Shown: positions 1 through 7,766, counted from the first letter of the stretch. The stretch is 64,000 nucleotides of DNA from Pseudomonadota bacterium (GCA_021801705.1 JAJYXP010000044.1:1-64000); one strand, 5' to 3'. Numbers and translations are program-made. The notes: a model not told the origin generated them from the sequence alone.

Positions 1-252
1 ATAGCGCCGTCCCAGTGAAATGATGAGCCGGGGCACATCTTGGGGCTGAGGCGGGGACAACAGCAGATGCACATGGTTGGTCATGAGCACATAGGCGTGC
101 AGGGCGCAACCGCTTTCCTTGAGAGCCTCGCCCAGCCAGTGACGGTAGGCCAGGTAGTCGTCATCAACGAAGAAGCAGGCATCGCGGTTGTGTCCGCGCT
201 GAACAATGTGCAGCGGCACACCGGCCAAGTGTATATGGGGGCGGCGGGGCAT
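1..252 (-). CDS. REP-associated (Y1/IS200-like) transposase, N-terminal part
   Basis: The gene runs off the left edge; 84 codons are visible. The protein starts MPRRPHIHLAGVPLHIVQRG and contains LMTNHVHLLL, the His-X-His metal-binding motif of Y1 HUH transposases. Such RAYT-type enzymes nick and join single-stranded DNA and are linked in other genomes to mobilising small palindromic repeats, which are abundant in this window. The C-terminal half with the catalytic Tyr lies outside, so activity cannot be judged. The start is the ATG at 252. Family assignment is firm; the link to the local repeats is inference. Confidence 0.85.
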   Translation of the reverse strand, partial: MPRRPHIHLAGVPLHIVQRGHNRDACFFVDDDYLAYRHWLGEALKESGCALHAYVLMTNHVHLLLSPPQPQDVPRLIISLGRRY

Positions 253-311
253 GATGCCGCCAAGTATAGCCTAATTTAATCGAGCCTGGCCCCTTTTTGC
301 TATGGATGAGG

Positions 312-1139
312 TTACTCATACCTTGCCGATTCCCATGCATGTATTGCCTGTTTCCGAGTTTCGCCCCAATGATATCCGCCAAGCTTACCGTTTTGTCGAA
401 TGATACGGTGGCAGGGTATCAGGAACGCGACAGGGTTCGCGCCTACCGCCAGCCCCACGGCTCTCGCAGAACTCGGATGGCCTATTGCGGCTGCCACCTG
501 GGAATAACTCGCCACCGTTGCCGGCGCTATCTGTAACAATGCTTTCCACACATTGATCTGAAAGTTCGTCCCGGAAACATACAAAGATATTGGGCGGTCC
601 AATTTCTTTTCTCCGCCAAACATGACCTTAATAACCGCAAGCGTTCGTTGACGATTTTCATGCACCGCCGCATGTGGCCACTTTTTAAGTAGACCGGTCA
701 GATGCGCATCGATTTTCGCGCACTCTAGAAACGCAAAATGACAAATTCCTCTGTCAGTGATGGCAACAAATGCTTTTCCGAAAGGGGTGTCGTGTACGCC
801 ATATTCAATCGCTAAACCCACGCCTCCCCTCTTGTATTCACCGGGTGTAACCGCTTCCAAATGAACGAAGTGGTCATACAACCGCGAACCGCTGCTCAAC
901 CCCAGGGAGTCAGAAACTTCAAGCAGTGGTTTCGATTCGCTCAGTAATTGCTTGGCGCGCTCCAACGTAAGCACCTGCAAGAATCTTTTGGGAGTCACAC
1001 CGGCCCAGCGGCTGAATAGGCGTTGGAAGTGGAACGGGCTCAGGTGTAAATGCCGCGCAATTTCTTGTAAGGTGGGCTGGCTGTTTACCCGGCTGACAAT
1101 GAAAGAAATTGCTTCGGCTATACGCTCATAGTCAGACAT
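312..1139 (-). CDS. Ada-like protein: AraC-type HTH fused to O6-alkylguanine-DNA methyltransferase
   Basis: The 275-residue protein has an AraC-type DNA-binding domain (about residues 1-105, LQEIARHLHLSPFHFQRLF) followed by a methylated-DNA-protein cysteine methyltransferase domain. The acceptor cysteine sits in IPCHRII near the C terminus. It lacks the N-terminal zinc domain of E. coli Ada, which senses methylphosphotriesters. The expected role is suicide repair of O6-methylguanine plus transcriptional control. I chose ATG 1139 because the frame further upstream would run into the neighbouring SDR gene. It lies 34 bases downstream of that gene on the same strand and may be co-transcribed. 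No attC site was found to its left, so its membership of the integron array is unresolved. Confidence 0.9.
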   Translation of the reverse strand: MSDYERIAEAISFIVSRVNSQPTLQEIARHLHLSPFHFQRLFSRWAGVTPKRFLQVLTLERAKQLLSESKPLLEVSDSLGLSSGSRLYDHFVHLEAVTPGEYKRGGVGLAIEYGVHDTPFGKAFVAITDRGICHFAFLECAKIDAHLTGLLKKWPHAAVHENRQRTLAVIKVMFGGEKKLDRPISLYVSGTNFQINVWKALLQIAPATVASYSQVAAAIGHPSSARAVGLAVGANPVAFLIPCHRIIRQNGKLGGYHWGETRKQAIHAWESARYE

Positions 1140-1173
1140 CCAGATTTCCCACAAGCATATTGACCATACGTAG

Positions 1174-1938
1174 TCAGGTTCGATTGATGGAAAGGCCGCC
1201 GTCAACAAGGAGCGCCGTGCCGGTGGTGAAGCTCGATGCATCAGATGCGAGATAGAGTACCGATTTCGCGATCTCCTCCGGCAAAGCCATACGCTTCAGC
1301 GCGTGAAGCCCCTGGACGAAGGCTAAGGTGTCCGGTGTATTGGCGAAGGCTTGGCTCATTGGGGTATCGGTGCCGCCAGGCAGGATAGCGTTCACCCGGA
1401 CACCCTTGGCGCCAAACTCAGACGCAAGCGACTGAGTGAGGCCGATTAGCCCAGCCTTACTTGCCGCATAGGCTGCCATACCCGGTAGGCCAACGGTGTA
1501 ACCGACGAATGTCGACGTGAAGATCAGCGACCCGCCGCTCCGGTCGAGCATCGCGGGAAGTTGATACTTCGCTCCGAGGAAACTACTTGTCAGATTCGTC
1601 CTGATCGTGTCTTCCCACCCCGCAAGCGTCACATCAGGCGTGGCACCCATCTCACCGAGCGTGCCGGCATTATTAAACGCCACATCGAGGCCGCCGAAAC
1701 GGCCTATAGCGAGTTCGACCAAGGCTTTCGCGAAGGCTTCGTCCTTGACGTCGCCGACAAGCGCGACGGCATGACCACCCGCCTGGGTGATTTCCTCAAC
1801 GAGTGCATCAAGTTCGGGTTGGCGTCGCGCGGCGACGACGACCTTCGCACCCTCTCGGGCGAATAGCTTTGCTGTTGCATAACCGATCCCGGAACTTGCT
1901 CCGGTGATAATGGCTACTTTGTTGGATAGTGCAGACAT
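1174..1938 (-). CDS. Short-chain dehydrogenase/reductase
   Basis: The 254-residue protein is a classical SDR. It has the nucleotide-binding TGASSGIG motif near the N terminus, NNAG in the middle, and the catalytic YAASK motif with the upstream Ser in the IFTSTF stretch. It ends in the usual DGGLSI segment. It should be an NAD(P)-dependent oxidoreductase, but the substrate cannot be read from sequence. The start at 1938 (MSALSNK) matches the family length; the frame is open 13 codons further upstream. It lies left of the attC at 2051-2113, so it could be the gene of a sixth cassette whose own attC is lost. Confidence 0.9.
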   Translation of the reverse strand: MSALSNKVAIITGASSGIGYATAKLFAREGAKVVVAARRQPELDALVEEITQAGGHAVALVGDVKDEAFAKALVELAIGRFGGLDVAFNNAGTLGEMGATPDVTLAGWEDTIRTNLTSSFLGAKYQLPAMLDRSGGSLIFTSTFVGYTVGLPGMAAYAASKAGLIGLTQSLASEFGAKGVRVNAILPGGTDTPMSQAFANTPDTLAFVQGLHALKRMALPEEIAKSVLYLASDASSFTTGTALLVDGGLSINRT

Positions 1939-2050
1939 TTTGCGAAACCTCTCATAATTTAATTTTCGTACCGACAAGAATTTGTTCCAATACGAATGAA
2001 GTATGGAGATTTAAGCACTCATCTGCGACCCGGATCTTGCTATGTTTGAG

Positions 2051-2113
2051 CCATAACGTAGAAGTGAGGGGCTGCGCGCTTTTGCGCAGTCCCTCTCGAC
2101 TGCCGGGTTAGCG
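2051..2113 (-). other. attC recombination site of cassette 5
   Basis: Outer cores are CCATAAC (2051-2057) and GTTAGCG (2107-2113) on the plus strand. Between them is an imperfect palindrome (GAGGGG and GCGC arms) that would fold into the single-stranded attC hairpin. The GTTAGCG half pairs with CGCTAAC at 2785-2791, which defines cassette 5. Confidence 0.85.
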
Positions 2114-2123
2114 CACAACAGGC

Positions 2124-2759
2124 TCACGGTTGCTGCGTCTCGAAGATGAGCTTGAGACCAAGCAAAGACATAATTGCCCCAGCCGTGCGATCAATCCATG
2201 CCTTCGATGCAAGATAGTGGGCGCGTGGTGAGGGGGCGGATAGCGCTATAGCTACCACGGAATACCAGATGGTTTCTATAAAGAAAATCATGATCGGCAG
2301 CGCGACCAGAACAAACGGAGGAGCTTCGTTTGGTAACAAAGATGCGAAGACACTCGCATACACGACTGCGGTTTTGGGATTACTCACCTGAGTGATAAGG
2401 CCAAGCACAAAAGAGCGCCAAGCCCGCGTGGGACGACCTTGGGCAGGTGTGCTGTCAAGCGCCAGTGGCTGTCTGGCACCCTGCCAGATTCGATAACCAA
2501 GGTAGAGCAAGTATGTGCCGCCCAAGACCTTTAGTGTCAGATGGAGCAACGGAACGGCAGTGAGAACTGCAAGCAGACCAAGGAGCGCGATGACAGAAAA
2601 GAAGACGCCGCCGACTCCCATTCCGAAGGCTGCGGCAAGGCCATCACGCCGTGAGACGGCAACGGAAGTGCGGGCAACCAAGATGAAGCTTGGTCCAGGA
2701 CTCATGGCGCCAAGCGTGAGGGCAACGGCGATGCCGAGTATTGCAGCAGACAATTCCAT
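2124..2759 (-). CDS. LysE/RhtB-family amino-acid exporter (cassette 5)
   Basis: The 211-residue membrane protein begins MELSAAILGIAVALTLGAMS and carries the family signature GAMSPGPSFI, with about six hydrophobic segments. LysE/RhtB proteins export amino acids or related metabolites across the inner membrane; the substrate here is unknown. It fills one integron cassette (2057-2790) and ends 10 bases before the attC, the compact packing typical of cassettes. No own promoter is evident, so expression probably depends on upstream transcription through the array. Confidence 0.9.
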   Translation of the reverse strand: MELSAAILGIAVALTLGAMSPGPSFILVARTSVAVSRRDGLAAAFGMGVGGVFFSVIALLGLLAVLTAVPLLHLTLKVLGGTYLLYLGYRIWQGARQPLALDSTPAQGRPTRAWRSFVLGLITQVSNPKTAVVYASVFASLLPNEAPPFVLVALPIMIFFIETIWYSVVAIALSAPSPRAHYLASKAWIDRTAGAIMSLLGLKLIFETQQP

Positions 2760-2784
2760 AGAGAGTCTCCTTTTGGATAATGGG

Positions 2785-2812
2785 CGCTAACGAATGAAAG
2801 GGACTTCCCCGT
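2785..2812 (-). other. Half attC site of cassette 4, truncated by an insertion
   Basis: The core CGCTAAC (2785-2791) is followed by the start of an attC-like arm and a GGGAC...GTCCC apical hairpin up to about 2812. The expected partner half GTTAGCC (complement of the cassette 4 junction at 3589-3595) is absent. The sequence becomes the leader of the IS110-type ORF instead. I infer that an IS110/IS1111-type element entered this attC and that a later deletion removed the other half. Confidence 0.6.
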
Positions 2813-2902
2813 CCCGTGGCTGCGGCGAAGTTGCCGCACTCGGTATCGAAAGTGCCATGATGGAATTTCTGGATTTCATCAACACCTCAGGAGGGGAAAG
2901 TC

Positions 2903-3364
2903 ATGAGCATTATCGTCATTGGAATTGATCTGGCCAAGTCCATCTTTGCGGTTCATGGCGTGAATGAAGACGGCAAGGCGGAACTGGTCAAACCCAAGGT
3001 AAATCGGGAACAGCTCCTGCCGCTGATCGCCCAGCTCCCGCCGTGCCTGATCGGCATGGAAGCCTGCTCCGGCGCCCACCACTGGGCCCGCCTGTTCCGC
3101 CAGCATGGCCACACCGTCAAACTGATCGCCCCCAAGTTCGTCACCCCGTACCGCATGTCTGGCAAGCGAGGCAAGAACGACGCAGTGGCGCTGCGCAGCA
3201 GTCAGTCTGCGCTGGGTGCGTACTTCCGTCGAATGTGCGCGCGCATGGATAAGCCCAAAGCGGTAACCGCTGCTGCGCACAAACTGGCGCGGCTGATCTA
3301 CACCATGCTCACCAAGGGCGAGGAATATACCGATCAAGGTCAAGACTATTACGAAGAGCGTTTC
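2903..3364 (+). pseudogene. IS110/IS1111-family transposase with large internal deletion
   Basis: The reading frame starts MSIIVIGIDLAKSIFAVHGV with a good ribosome site (AGGAGGGG). It follows the family N terminus, including the DEDD-type IGIDLAK and CLIGMEACSGAHHWAR, to KRGKNDA near residue 93. It then jumps in frame to the family C terminus (KPKAVTAAAHKLARLIYTML). Roughly the middle two thirds, including the serine-containing region, are missing. After YYEERF (about 3364) the frame enters unrelated sequence antisense to a cassette gene, so the true C terminus is lost as well. Inactive remnant. Confidence 0.85.
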
Positions 3365-3367
3365 TTC

Positions 3368-3571
3368 TTTAAGTGCGCGTATCTCATCAACCATCGCCGC
3401 CTGGTCTGCATTGGCAGAAAGTGCGCTGCTTTGGGCGGCGAGAATGGCGCTTTGAAGCTCGATAACTTTAGCCTGAACATCAGAGATAGATTTAAGCTCC
3501 ATCAAGCTCTTTGCGATGTCAGCAGCAGTCTTGAGGCCGGAAATCGTGCCTTGAATGAGCGTCATGTCCAT
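3368..3571 (-). pseudogene. Cassette 4 gene, 3' end deleted
   Basis: A reading frame from ATG 3571 (alternative 3565) begins MDMTLIQGTISGLKTAADIA and continues as an Ala/Ser-rich, probably coiled-coil segment to RALKEE. It then passes into the antisense of the IS110 remnant. I do not recognise a function; small helical proteins with a similar start occur as orphans in phage and cassette contexts. Its right junction (GGCTAAC, 3589-3595) is intact, so the loss came from the IS110 side. Confidence 0.6.
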
Positions 3572-3588
3572 GATGTGTCCTCTGATAT

Positions 3589-3642
3589 GGCTAACGTTGA
3601 GGTGAGGGGCGCGGAGCGTCCCTCTCGACCGCAATGTTATGC
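3589..3642 (-). other. attC recombination site of cassette 3
   Basis: Outer cores are GGCTAAC (3589-3595) and GTTATGC (3636-3642). The middle folds as GAGGGGCG...CGTCCCTC. The right core matches the cassette 3 junction GCATAAC at 4026-4032. It is the shortest attC here, 54 bp. Confidence 0.85.
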
Positions 3643-3648
3643 CTTGAC

Positions 3649-4020
3649 TCAGCCACTGTAATTTGCAACTACTCGAATGACCTTGTCTTTCGAATCAATT
3701 TCCATAAATTCGCCAGTCTTTGTGCCCTTCTGGTTCACGTAGTAAAGAACAACGCTGGAAAGTCCCCACATCACGTCAAGAAGATCGAACTTGAGATTTG
3801 GGTACACTTCAAGCCCCTTCTTGAAATACGCTCTCAGAGCGTCCTTGCCTTTCACCGTACCCGATGGGTCGTTCAGAATCTTTGCAGCCACTGGTGATAC
3901 CAAAACGACGCCTTCTCCGTAGTGCGACATGATTTCATCGAGGTCGTGGGAATTCCACGCTTGGATCCAATGAGCCGCTAGGTTTCGTGCTTTATCTTCG
4001 GTGAGCATCTCTTCTTCCAT
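3649..4020 (-). CDS. SnoaL/NTF2-like small protein (cassette 3)
   Basis: The protein of about 123 residues (MEEEMLTEDKARNLAAHWIQ) shows the NTF2-fold pattern AWNSHDLDEIMSHYGEGVVLVS and a later GKDALRAYF stretch. This is typical of SnoaL-like polyketide-cyclase relatives, which are common in integron cassettes. The specific reaction is unknown. An in-frame ATG at 4029 lies inside the attC core of cassette 2 (GCATAAC). I prefer 4020 or 4008, because 4029 would be assembled only after cassette recombination. The gene ends 7 bases from its own attC. Confidence 0.8.
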   Translation of the reverse strand: MEEEMLTEDKARNLAAHWIQAWNSHDLDEIMSHYGEGVVLVSPVAAKILNDPSGTVKGKDALRAYFKKGLEVYPNLKFDLLDVMWGLSSVVLYYVNQKGTKTGEFMEIDSKDKVIRVVANYSG

Positions 4021-4025
4021 AAGAG

Positions 4026-4094
4026 GCATAACGTAGAAGTAACCGGCGCTGCGCGGCTTTATGCGTAGCGTCCGTGTTGACTGCCGGGTTGGAC
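4026..4094 (-). other. attC recombination site of cassette 2
   Basis: Outer cores are GCATAAC (4026-4032) and GTTGGAC (4088-4094), 69 bp. The right core matches GTCCAAC at 4570-4576, the outer junction of cassette 2. The inner arms GCCGGGTT and AACCGGC support the hairpin. Confidence 0.85.
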
Positions 4095-4101
4095 ACCAAG
4101 T

Positions 4102-4317
4102 TCACAAGGCATCGATGAATTCGTCTGGCGATATATCGGCTTGGCGCAGAACACCCGCAAGAGTGCCGATCTTGATTTCGCTGTGCATTGGAACGACACA
4201 GCCTTTGGAGCCACGCCGCATGATGACATGGCTACCGGATTGGCGAATTTTCGTAAACCCCAATCGTTCAAGCGCCCTAACTGCCGTGGCGCCAGAGACA
4301 TGCGGTAACTTAGGCAT
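4102..4317 (-). CDS. hicA: HicA-family mRNA interferase toxin (cassette 2)
   Basis: The 71-residue protein starts MPKLPHVSGATAVRALERLG. It has the dsRBD-like HicA fold signature GSHVIMRR, with the catalytic His in the G-S-H triad, and VPMHSEIKIGTL towards the C terminus. HicA toxins cleave mRNA when not bound by HicB. The gene starts 8 bases inside the end of hicB on the same strand, so the two are translationally coupled. The antitoxin comes first, the reverse of the commonest hicAB order. Toxin-antitoxin cassettes are thought to stabilise cassette arrays. Confidence 0.9.
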   Translation of the reverse strand: MPKLPHVSGATAVRALERLGFTKIRQSGSHVIMRRGSKGCVVPMHSEIKIGTLAGVLRQADISPDEFIDAL

Positions 4318-4516
4318 GTGCGGGAACGCTGAACATCGTAACCAGCGGATGTCCAGGTGCAAGAAGAGGAAACTCAGACAAATAGAGCGCTGTGGCTTCC
4401 GTTAAGTTGGTTATGGCCTCTTCAACCGTTTCACCTTGAGTCGTGGTACCGGTTTCTGGATTGAGGGCAACATATCCGCCTTCTTCGGCAGGGGTAAGAA
4501 CCGCAGTTAATTCCAT
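4310..4516 (-). CDS. hicB: HicB-family antitoxin (cassette 2)
   Basis: The 68-residue protein starts MELTAVLTPAEEGGYVALNP and contains GTTTQGETVEEAITNLTEAT, the HicB partial RNase-H-like fold. It is short. It has no C-terminal DNA-binding domain, so it probably neutralises HicA but may not autorepress by itself. It sits directly upstream of hicA with an 8-base overlap. Confidence 0.88.
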   Translation of the reverse strand: MELTAVLTPAEEGGYVALNPETGTTTQGETVEEAITNLTEATALYLSEFPLLAPGHPLVTMFSVPAHA

Positions 4517-4569
4517 GACTATGACTCCGACGGCAAAAAAGCTAATTGTCGCGCATTCTGGGTGTGGGT

Positions 4570-4647
4570 GTCCAACGTAAAGCTAACCGGCGGCGCTTTA
4601 GCGCCGTCCAGCGACCGGAGGGAGCGAGGTTGAGCGCCATGTTAGGT
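4570..4647 (-). other. attC recombination site of cassette 1
   Basis: Outer cores are GTCCAAC (4570-4576) and GTTAGGT (4641-4647), 78 bp, with a GGCGCTTTAGCGCC apical hairpin. The right core matches ACCTAAC at 5175-5181, the attI/cassette junction. The stop codon of the cassette 1 gene lies inside this core. Confidence 0.88.
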
Positions 4648-5100
4648 TTCTTTTGCATACGAAAGCAGGCGCTCTACATTGGCGCGAAAGATGGCTTTGC
4701 TATCGGGAGGCGGTTCTTCTGGCGAATGACTGCCAATATAGTGGTGGTAGCACTGGCCGTCTTTCCAATTGTCGGGATAGGCGCAGTGGTAGCACAACCA
4801 AGCACGGTTGAAACCTCGTTTCTTCCACCAGGGGACATAATGCCGGAACTCTCTAACTGCGCTTTCAAGTGCGGGGAATACTTGTTTGAGCCTTCCATCT
4901 ATTTCGGGGCTTGCTGTTGGGAATTTGGTGAGCATGGGGCCAAGCTCGCGCTCAATAGCTGCACGGAAAGCAGCGCAAGCATTGGCGCGGCGAGTCTTGT
5001 AGTTGTTGCGCCAAAGGAAATAAGCTCCAACAGCAGCCGTGAGCAAAACGGTAGCGATGCCGTAGAAGTTGTCGATGGCAAAATTTATCAGATTGCTCAA
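4642..5100 (-). CDS. Membrane-anchored protein of unknown function (cassette 1)
   Basis: The 152-residue protein starts MSNLINFAIDNFYGIATVLL with one N-terminal transmembrane helix, then a basic stop-transfer segment and a soluble domain. That domain contains VREFRHYVPWWKKRG and two Cys/His-rich bits (CYHCAYP and CYHH). I do not recognise the function; proteins of this shape are found as first cassettes in chromosomal integrons. It is the cassette nearest attI, so it is the most recent insertion and the best expressed if a cassette promoter acts from attI. Its stop codon overlaps its attC core. Confidence 0.75.
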   Translation of the reverse strand: MSNLINFAIDNFYGIATVLLTAAVGAYFLWRNNYKTRRANACAAFRAAIERELGPMLTKFPTASPEIDGRLKQVFPALESAVREFRHYVPWWKKRGFNRAWLCYHCAYPDNWKDGQCYHHYIGSHSPEEPPPDSKAIFRANVERLLSYAKET

Positions 5101-5174
5101 GGCGTACTTCTCGCTATTTTTATAGCTTGGCCGATCATGTTTTTAGGGGATGCTGGGCCATACGGCGGTATGAA

Positions 5175-5301
5175 ACCTAACGTAAAGTAGACGTCCTATT
5201 TGACGCAAAATATTGCGTCAAATGTTTGTCCATTTGTTTATAAAAACGTATTATTAGCTTAATTTCATTATGTTGCATAAAGTTAGTGCGTCCTAAAATA
5301 A
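5175..5301 (-). promoter_or_regulatory. attI region and probable cassette/intI promoter zone
   Basis: ACCTAAC at 5175-5181 is the attI-side cassette junction. The 120 bases up to the intI start are AT-rich, unlike the surroundings. They should hold attI, the cassette promoter (leftward) and the intI promoter (rightward). A leftward candidate is TTGACG (reverse strand, about 5221-5216) with 17 bases to a weak TAGGAC. No LexA box (CTGT-N8-ACAG) is visible. Confidence 0.5.
5199..5222. repeat. Perfect 10-bp palindrome in the attI region
   Basis: TTTGACGCAA and TTGCGTCAAA are separated by AATA. It lies 80 bases upstream of the intI start codon. It may be an operator for intI or for the cassette promoter; this is inference. 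Confidence 0.7.
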
Positions 5302-6291
5302 ATGCCAATAACCTCAGAATCTTCACCGCCCTCTGCGCCCAGGTTGCTCGATCAAGTACGGGGGAAAATTCGTCTCAAGCATTACAGTATCCGCACCGAG
5401 CAGGCTTATGTGGATTGGATTAAACGCTTTGTTTTGCATTTTGACAAGCGTCATCCGCGTGAGTTGGGAGCGGCGGAGGTGGAGCTGTTTTTAACACACT
5501 TGGCTGTTCATGGAAGGGTTGCAGCCTCGACACAGAATCAGGCTAAAAGTGCGCTGCTGTTCCTCTACAAAGAGGTCTTGGCGCTGGAGCTTCCTTGGCT
5601 CGATAACGTGGAGCGCGCCAAAGTACCCAAGCGATTGCCTGTGGTGTTGAACCGCGATGAGGTGCAGGCAGTTTTATCCAGACTTGCCGGTACGCATTGG
5701 CTGATCGCGAGTTTGCTGTATGGTTCGGGGATGCGCATTATGGAGTGTCTGCGGCTGCGGGTGAAGGATGTTGATTTTAAGCGCCGCGAGATTTTAGTCC
5801 GTGATGGCAAGGGCTTTAAAGACCGTGTCACGATGCTGCCAACTTTATTGGTGGCAACGCTGGAAGCGCATTTGGCCAAGGTGCGCATGCTGCATGAGGA
5901 CGATTTGCAGCAAGGCTTCGGTGCGGTGTATTTGCCTTATGCTTTGGACCGCAAATACCCTGATGCGGCACACGAGTGGGCGTGGCAATATGTGTTTCCG
6001 GCCGCTAAATTATCGACTGATCCGCGCAGCAATGAGACGCGCCGCCACCATGTGCAAGAGCAGGCCGTGCAGCGTGCTGTCAAGCAGGCTGTGCGCGATG
6101 CAGGCGTGACCATGCCGGCGACGCCGCATACGTTTCGCCATTCATTTGCCACGCACTTGCTGGAAGGCGGCTACGATATCCGCACCGTGCAGGAATTGCT
6201 CGGCCATTCGGATGTGAGTACGACGATGATTTATACTCACGCCCTCAACCGTGGCGGACGGGGAGTGGAAAGCCCGCTTGATCGGCTTTGA
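5302..6291 (+). CDS. intI: Integron integrase IntI
   Basis: This 329-residue tyrosine recombinase has the core-binding domain at about 15-100 and the catalytic domain at 110-315. Catalytic residues are visible: Arg in [17 protein letters not shown] in HTFRHSF, the His of [10 protein letters not shown] and the nucleophile Tyr in MIYTHAL. The extra patch [20 protein letters not shown] is specific to IntI and separates it from XerC/D. It appears intact. It catalyses attI x attC cassette capture on folded single-stranded attC. It is followed after 27 bases by recO in the same direction, so it may feed transcription into recO. Confidence 0.95.
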   Translation: MPITSESSPPSAPRLLDQVRGKIRLKHYSIRTEQAYVDWIKRFVLHFDKRHPRELGAAEVELFLTHLAVHGRVAASTQNQAKSALLFLYKEVLALELPWLDNVERAKVPKRLPVVLNRDEVQAVLSRLAGTHWLIASLLYGSGMRIMECLRLRVKDVDFKRREILVRDGKGFKDRVTMLPTLLVATLEAHLAKVRMLHEDDLQQGFGAVYLPYALDRKYPDAAHEWAWQYVFPAAKLSTDPRSNETRRHHVQEQAVQRAVKQAVRDAGVTMPATPHTFRHSFATHLLEGGYDIRTVQELLGHSDVSTTMIYTHALNRGGRGVESPLDRL

Positions 6292-6318
6292 TTCCGGCCG
6301 CCGGCAGCAAGAGTAAAA

Positions 6319-7044
6319 ATGGCAATCGACCATAAAACCCGGCAGGAAGACCAGCCCGCCTACGTTCTGCATACCTACCCCTACCGCGAAAGCAGCCTGA
6401 TCGTGGAGGTGTTCAGCCAGAATTTCGGCCGTCTGCCGCTGATGGCGCGCGGTGCGCGCCGTCCGAAATCGGCGCTGCGCGGCTTGCTGCTTTCCTTTCA
6501 GCCGCTTGCCTTGAGCTGGTTCGGCAAGGCGGAGTTGCGTACTCTGCACAGCGCGGAGTGGCAGGGCGGCCAGCCGCTGCTGCGGGGCATGGCGCTGATC
6601 TGCGGCTTCTACCTGAATGAGTTGCTGCTGAAACTGCTGCACCGCGACGACCCCCATGAGCAGTTGTTCCTGTATTACCAGCAAACCCTGCGGGATCTGG
6701 CGCAGCGCACGGATTATGCCGCGATTCTGCGGCGCTTCGAAATGAACCTGCTGAAAGAACTGGGCTATGCCCTGACGCTCGACCATGATGCCGGGAGCGG
6801 GGCGGCGATCGAGCCGGGAGCGACTTACCGTTACGTAAACGAGCGCGGCCCGGTGCGGCAAAAAGCGGGCCAAAACGGTGTAGAATTGCGGGGCAAGACG
6901 CTGCTCGACATGGCTGCCAACGATTACACCGATGCGGCCACCTTGCAGCAAAGCAAGGCACTGATGCGCGCGCTGATCAACCACTATCTCGGGGACGAAA
7001 CCTTGCATACCCGACAATTGCTAAGGGATTTACAGGAATTATGA
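6319..7044 (+). CDS. recO: DNA repair protein RecO
   Basis: The 241-residue protein has an N-terminal OB fold ([20 protein letters not shown], then [11 protein letters not shown]) and a helical C-terminal part, the usual RecO architecture and length. RecO loads RecA onto SSB-coated gaps in the RecFOR pathway. Its stop overlaps the start of pdxJ by 4 bases. In many betaproteobacteria recO follows era; here an integron integrase lies immediately upstream instead. Confidence 0.95.
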   Translation: MAIDHKTRQEDQPAYVLHTYPYRESSLIVEVFSQNFGRLPLMARGARRPKSALRGLLLSFQPLALSWFGKAELRTLHSAEWQGGQPLLRGMALICGFYLNELLLKLLHRDDPHEQLFLYYQQTLRDLAQRTDYAAILRRFEMNLLKELGYALTLDHDAGSGAAIEPGATYRYVNERGPVRQKAGQNGVELRGKTLLDMAANDYTDAATLQQSKALMRALINHYLGDETLHTRQLLRDLQEL

Positions 7045-7766
7045 TTCATCTCGGCGTCAATATCGATCATGTCGCGACGCTGCGGCAGCAGCGCGGGACG
7101 CGCTATCCCAGCCCGATTCAGGCTGCGCTGATGGCGGAAAGCGCCGGTGCGGACTCGATCACCCTGCATCTGCGCGAAGATCGCCGCCATATCCAGGACC
7201 GGGATGTGGAAATTCTGCGCGACGCGCTGCAGACGCGCATGAATCTTGAAATGGCGGTAACGGACGAAATGGTGGGTATCGCATTGCGCCTGAAACCGCA
7301 GGATGTCTGCCTGGTTCCGGAAAAGCGCGAGGAACGCACCACCGAGGGCGGGCTCGATGTGCTTGCCCATTTCGAACGGGTCAAGCAGGCTTGCGCCACG
7401 CTGGACGGGGCCGGCATCCGCGTTTCGCTGTTCATCGTGCCGGAAAAGGCGCAGATTGATGCGGCCAAGGCGGCGGGGGCGCCGGTGGTGGAAATCCATA
7501 CCGGCCATTTTGCCGATGCCGGGACCGAGCAGGCTGAAGCGGCGGAACTGGCGCGCATCCGCGCAGCGGTCGAATACGGCCTCGAGATCGGCCTGCGCGT
7601 CAACGCCGGTCACGGCCTGCATTATCACAACGTGCAGAAGATTGCCGCCATTCCCGGTATTTACGAGCTCAATATCGGCCATGCGATCGTCGGCCATGCG
7701 CTGTTCGCGGGTTGGGAGCGGGCAGTCGCAGAAATGAAGGCGCTGATGGTGGCGGCGGCGAAATGA
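7041..7766 (+). CDS. pdxJ: Pyridoxine 5'-phosphate synthase
   Basis: The 241-residue protein starts [20 protein letters not shown], the diagnostic N terminus of PdxJ. Active-site stretches HLREDRRHI and the later [12 protein letters not shown] are present. It condenses 1-deoxyxylulose 5-phosphate with 3-amino-2-oxopropyl phosphate to form pyridoxine 5'-phosphate in vitamin B6 synthesis. It overlaps recO upstream and acpS downstream (ATGA), so the three form one operon. Confidence 0.97.
   Translation: MIHLGVNIDHVATLRQQRGTRYPSPIQAALMAESAGADSITLHLREDRRHIQDRDVEILRDALQTRMNLEMAVTDEMVGIALRLKPQDVCLVPEKREERTTEGGLDVLAHFERVKQACATLDGAGIRVSLFIVPEKAQIDAAKAAGAPVVEIHTGHFADAGTEQAEAAELARIRAAVEYGLEIGLRVNAGHGLHYHNVQKIAAIPGIYELNIGHAIVGHALFAGWERAVAEMKALMVAAAK

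Larger units (their letters stand above)
2051..6291 (-). mobile_element. Chromosomal integron: integrase gene plus minus-strand cassette array
   Basis: The element comprises intI (5302-6291, plus strand), an attI region (about 5175-5301) and cassettes pointing away from it. Putting the cut at the G/TT of each core site gives cassette 1 = 4576-5180, cassette 2 = 4032-4575, cassette 3 = 3595-4031, cassette 4 = 2791-3594 (damaged) and cassette 5 = 2057-2790. The proof is internal: the right half-site of each attC matches the outer junction of its own cassette, for example GTTAGGT at 4641 with ACCTAAC at 5175. The same holds for GTTGGAC (4088) with 4570, GTTATGC (3636) with 4026, and GTTAGCG (2107) with 2785. 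The left limit is not determined. Confidence 0.9.

Noticed and set aside
260-310. Possible attC of a sixth cassette (GCCTAAT ... GCTATGG)
   Set aside because: The junction at 2051 demands GTTATGG. This spot has neither GTT nor AAC cores and is too short to fold as attC.
2879-3634. 251-codon minus-strand frame through cassette 4
   Set aside because: Only its first about 68 codons (from 3571) are a cassette gene; the rest is antisense of the IS110 remnant.
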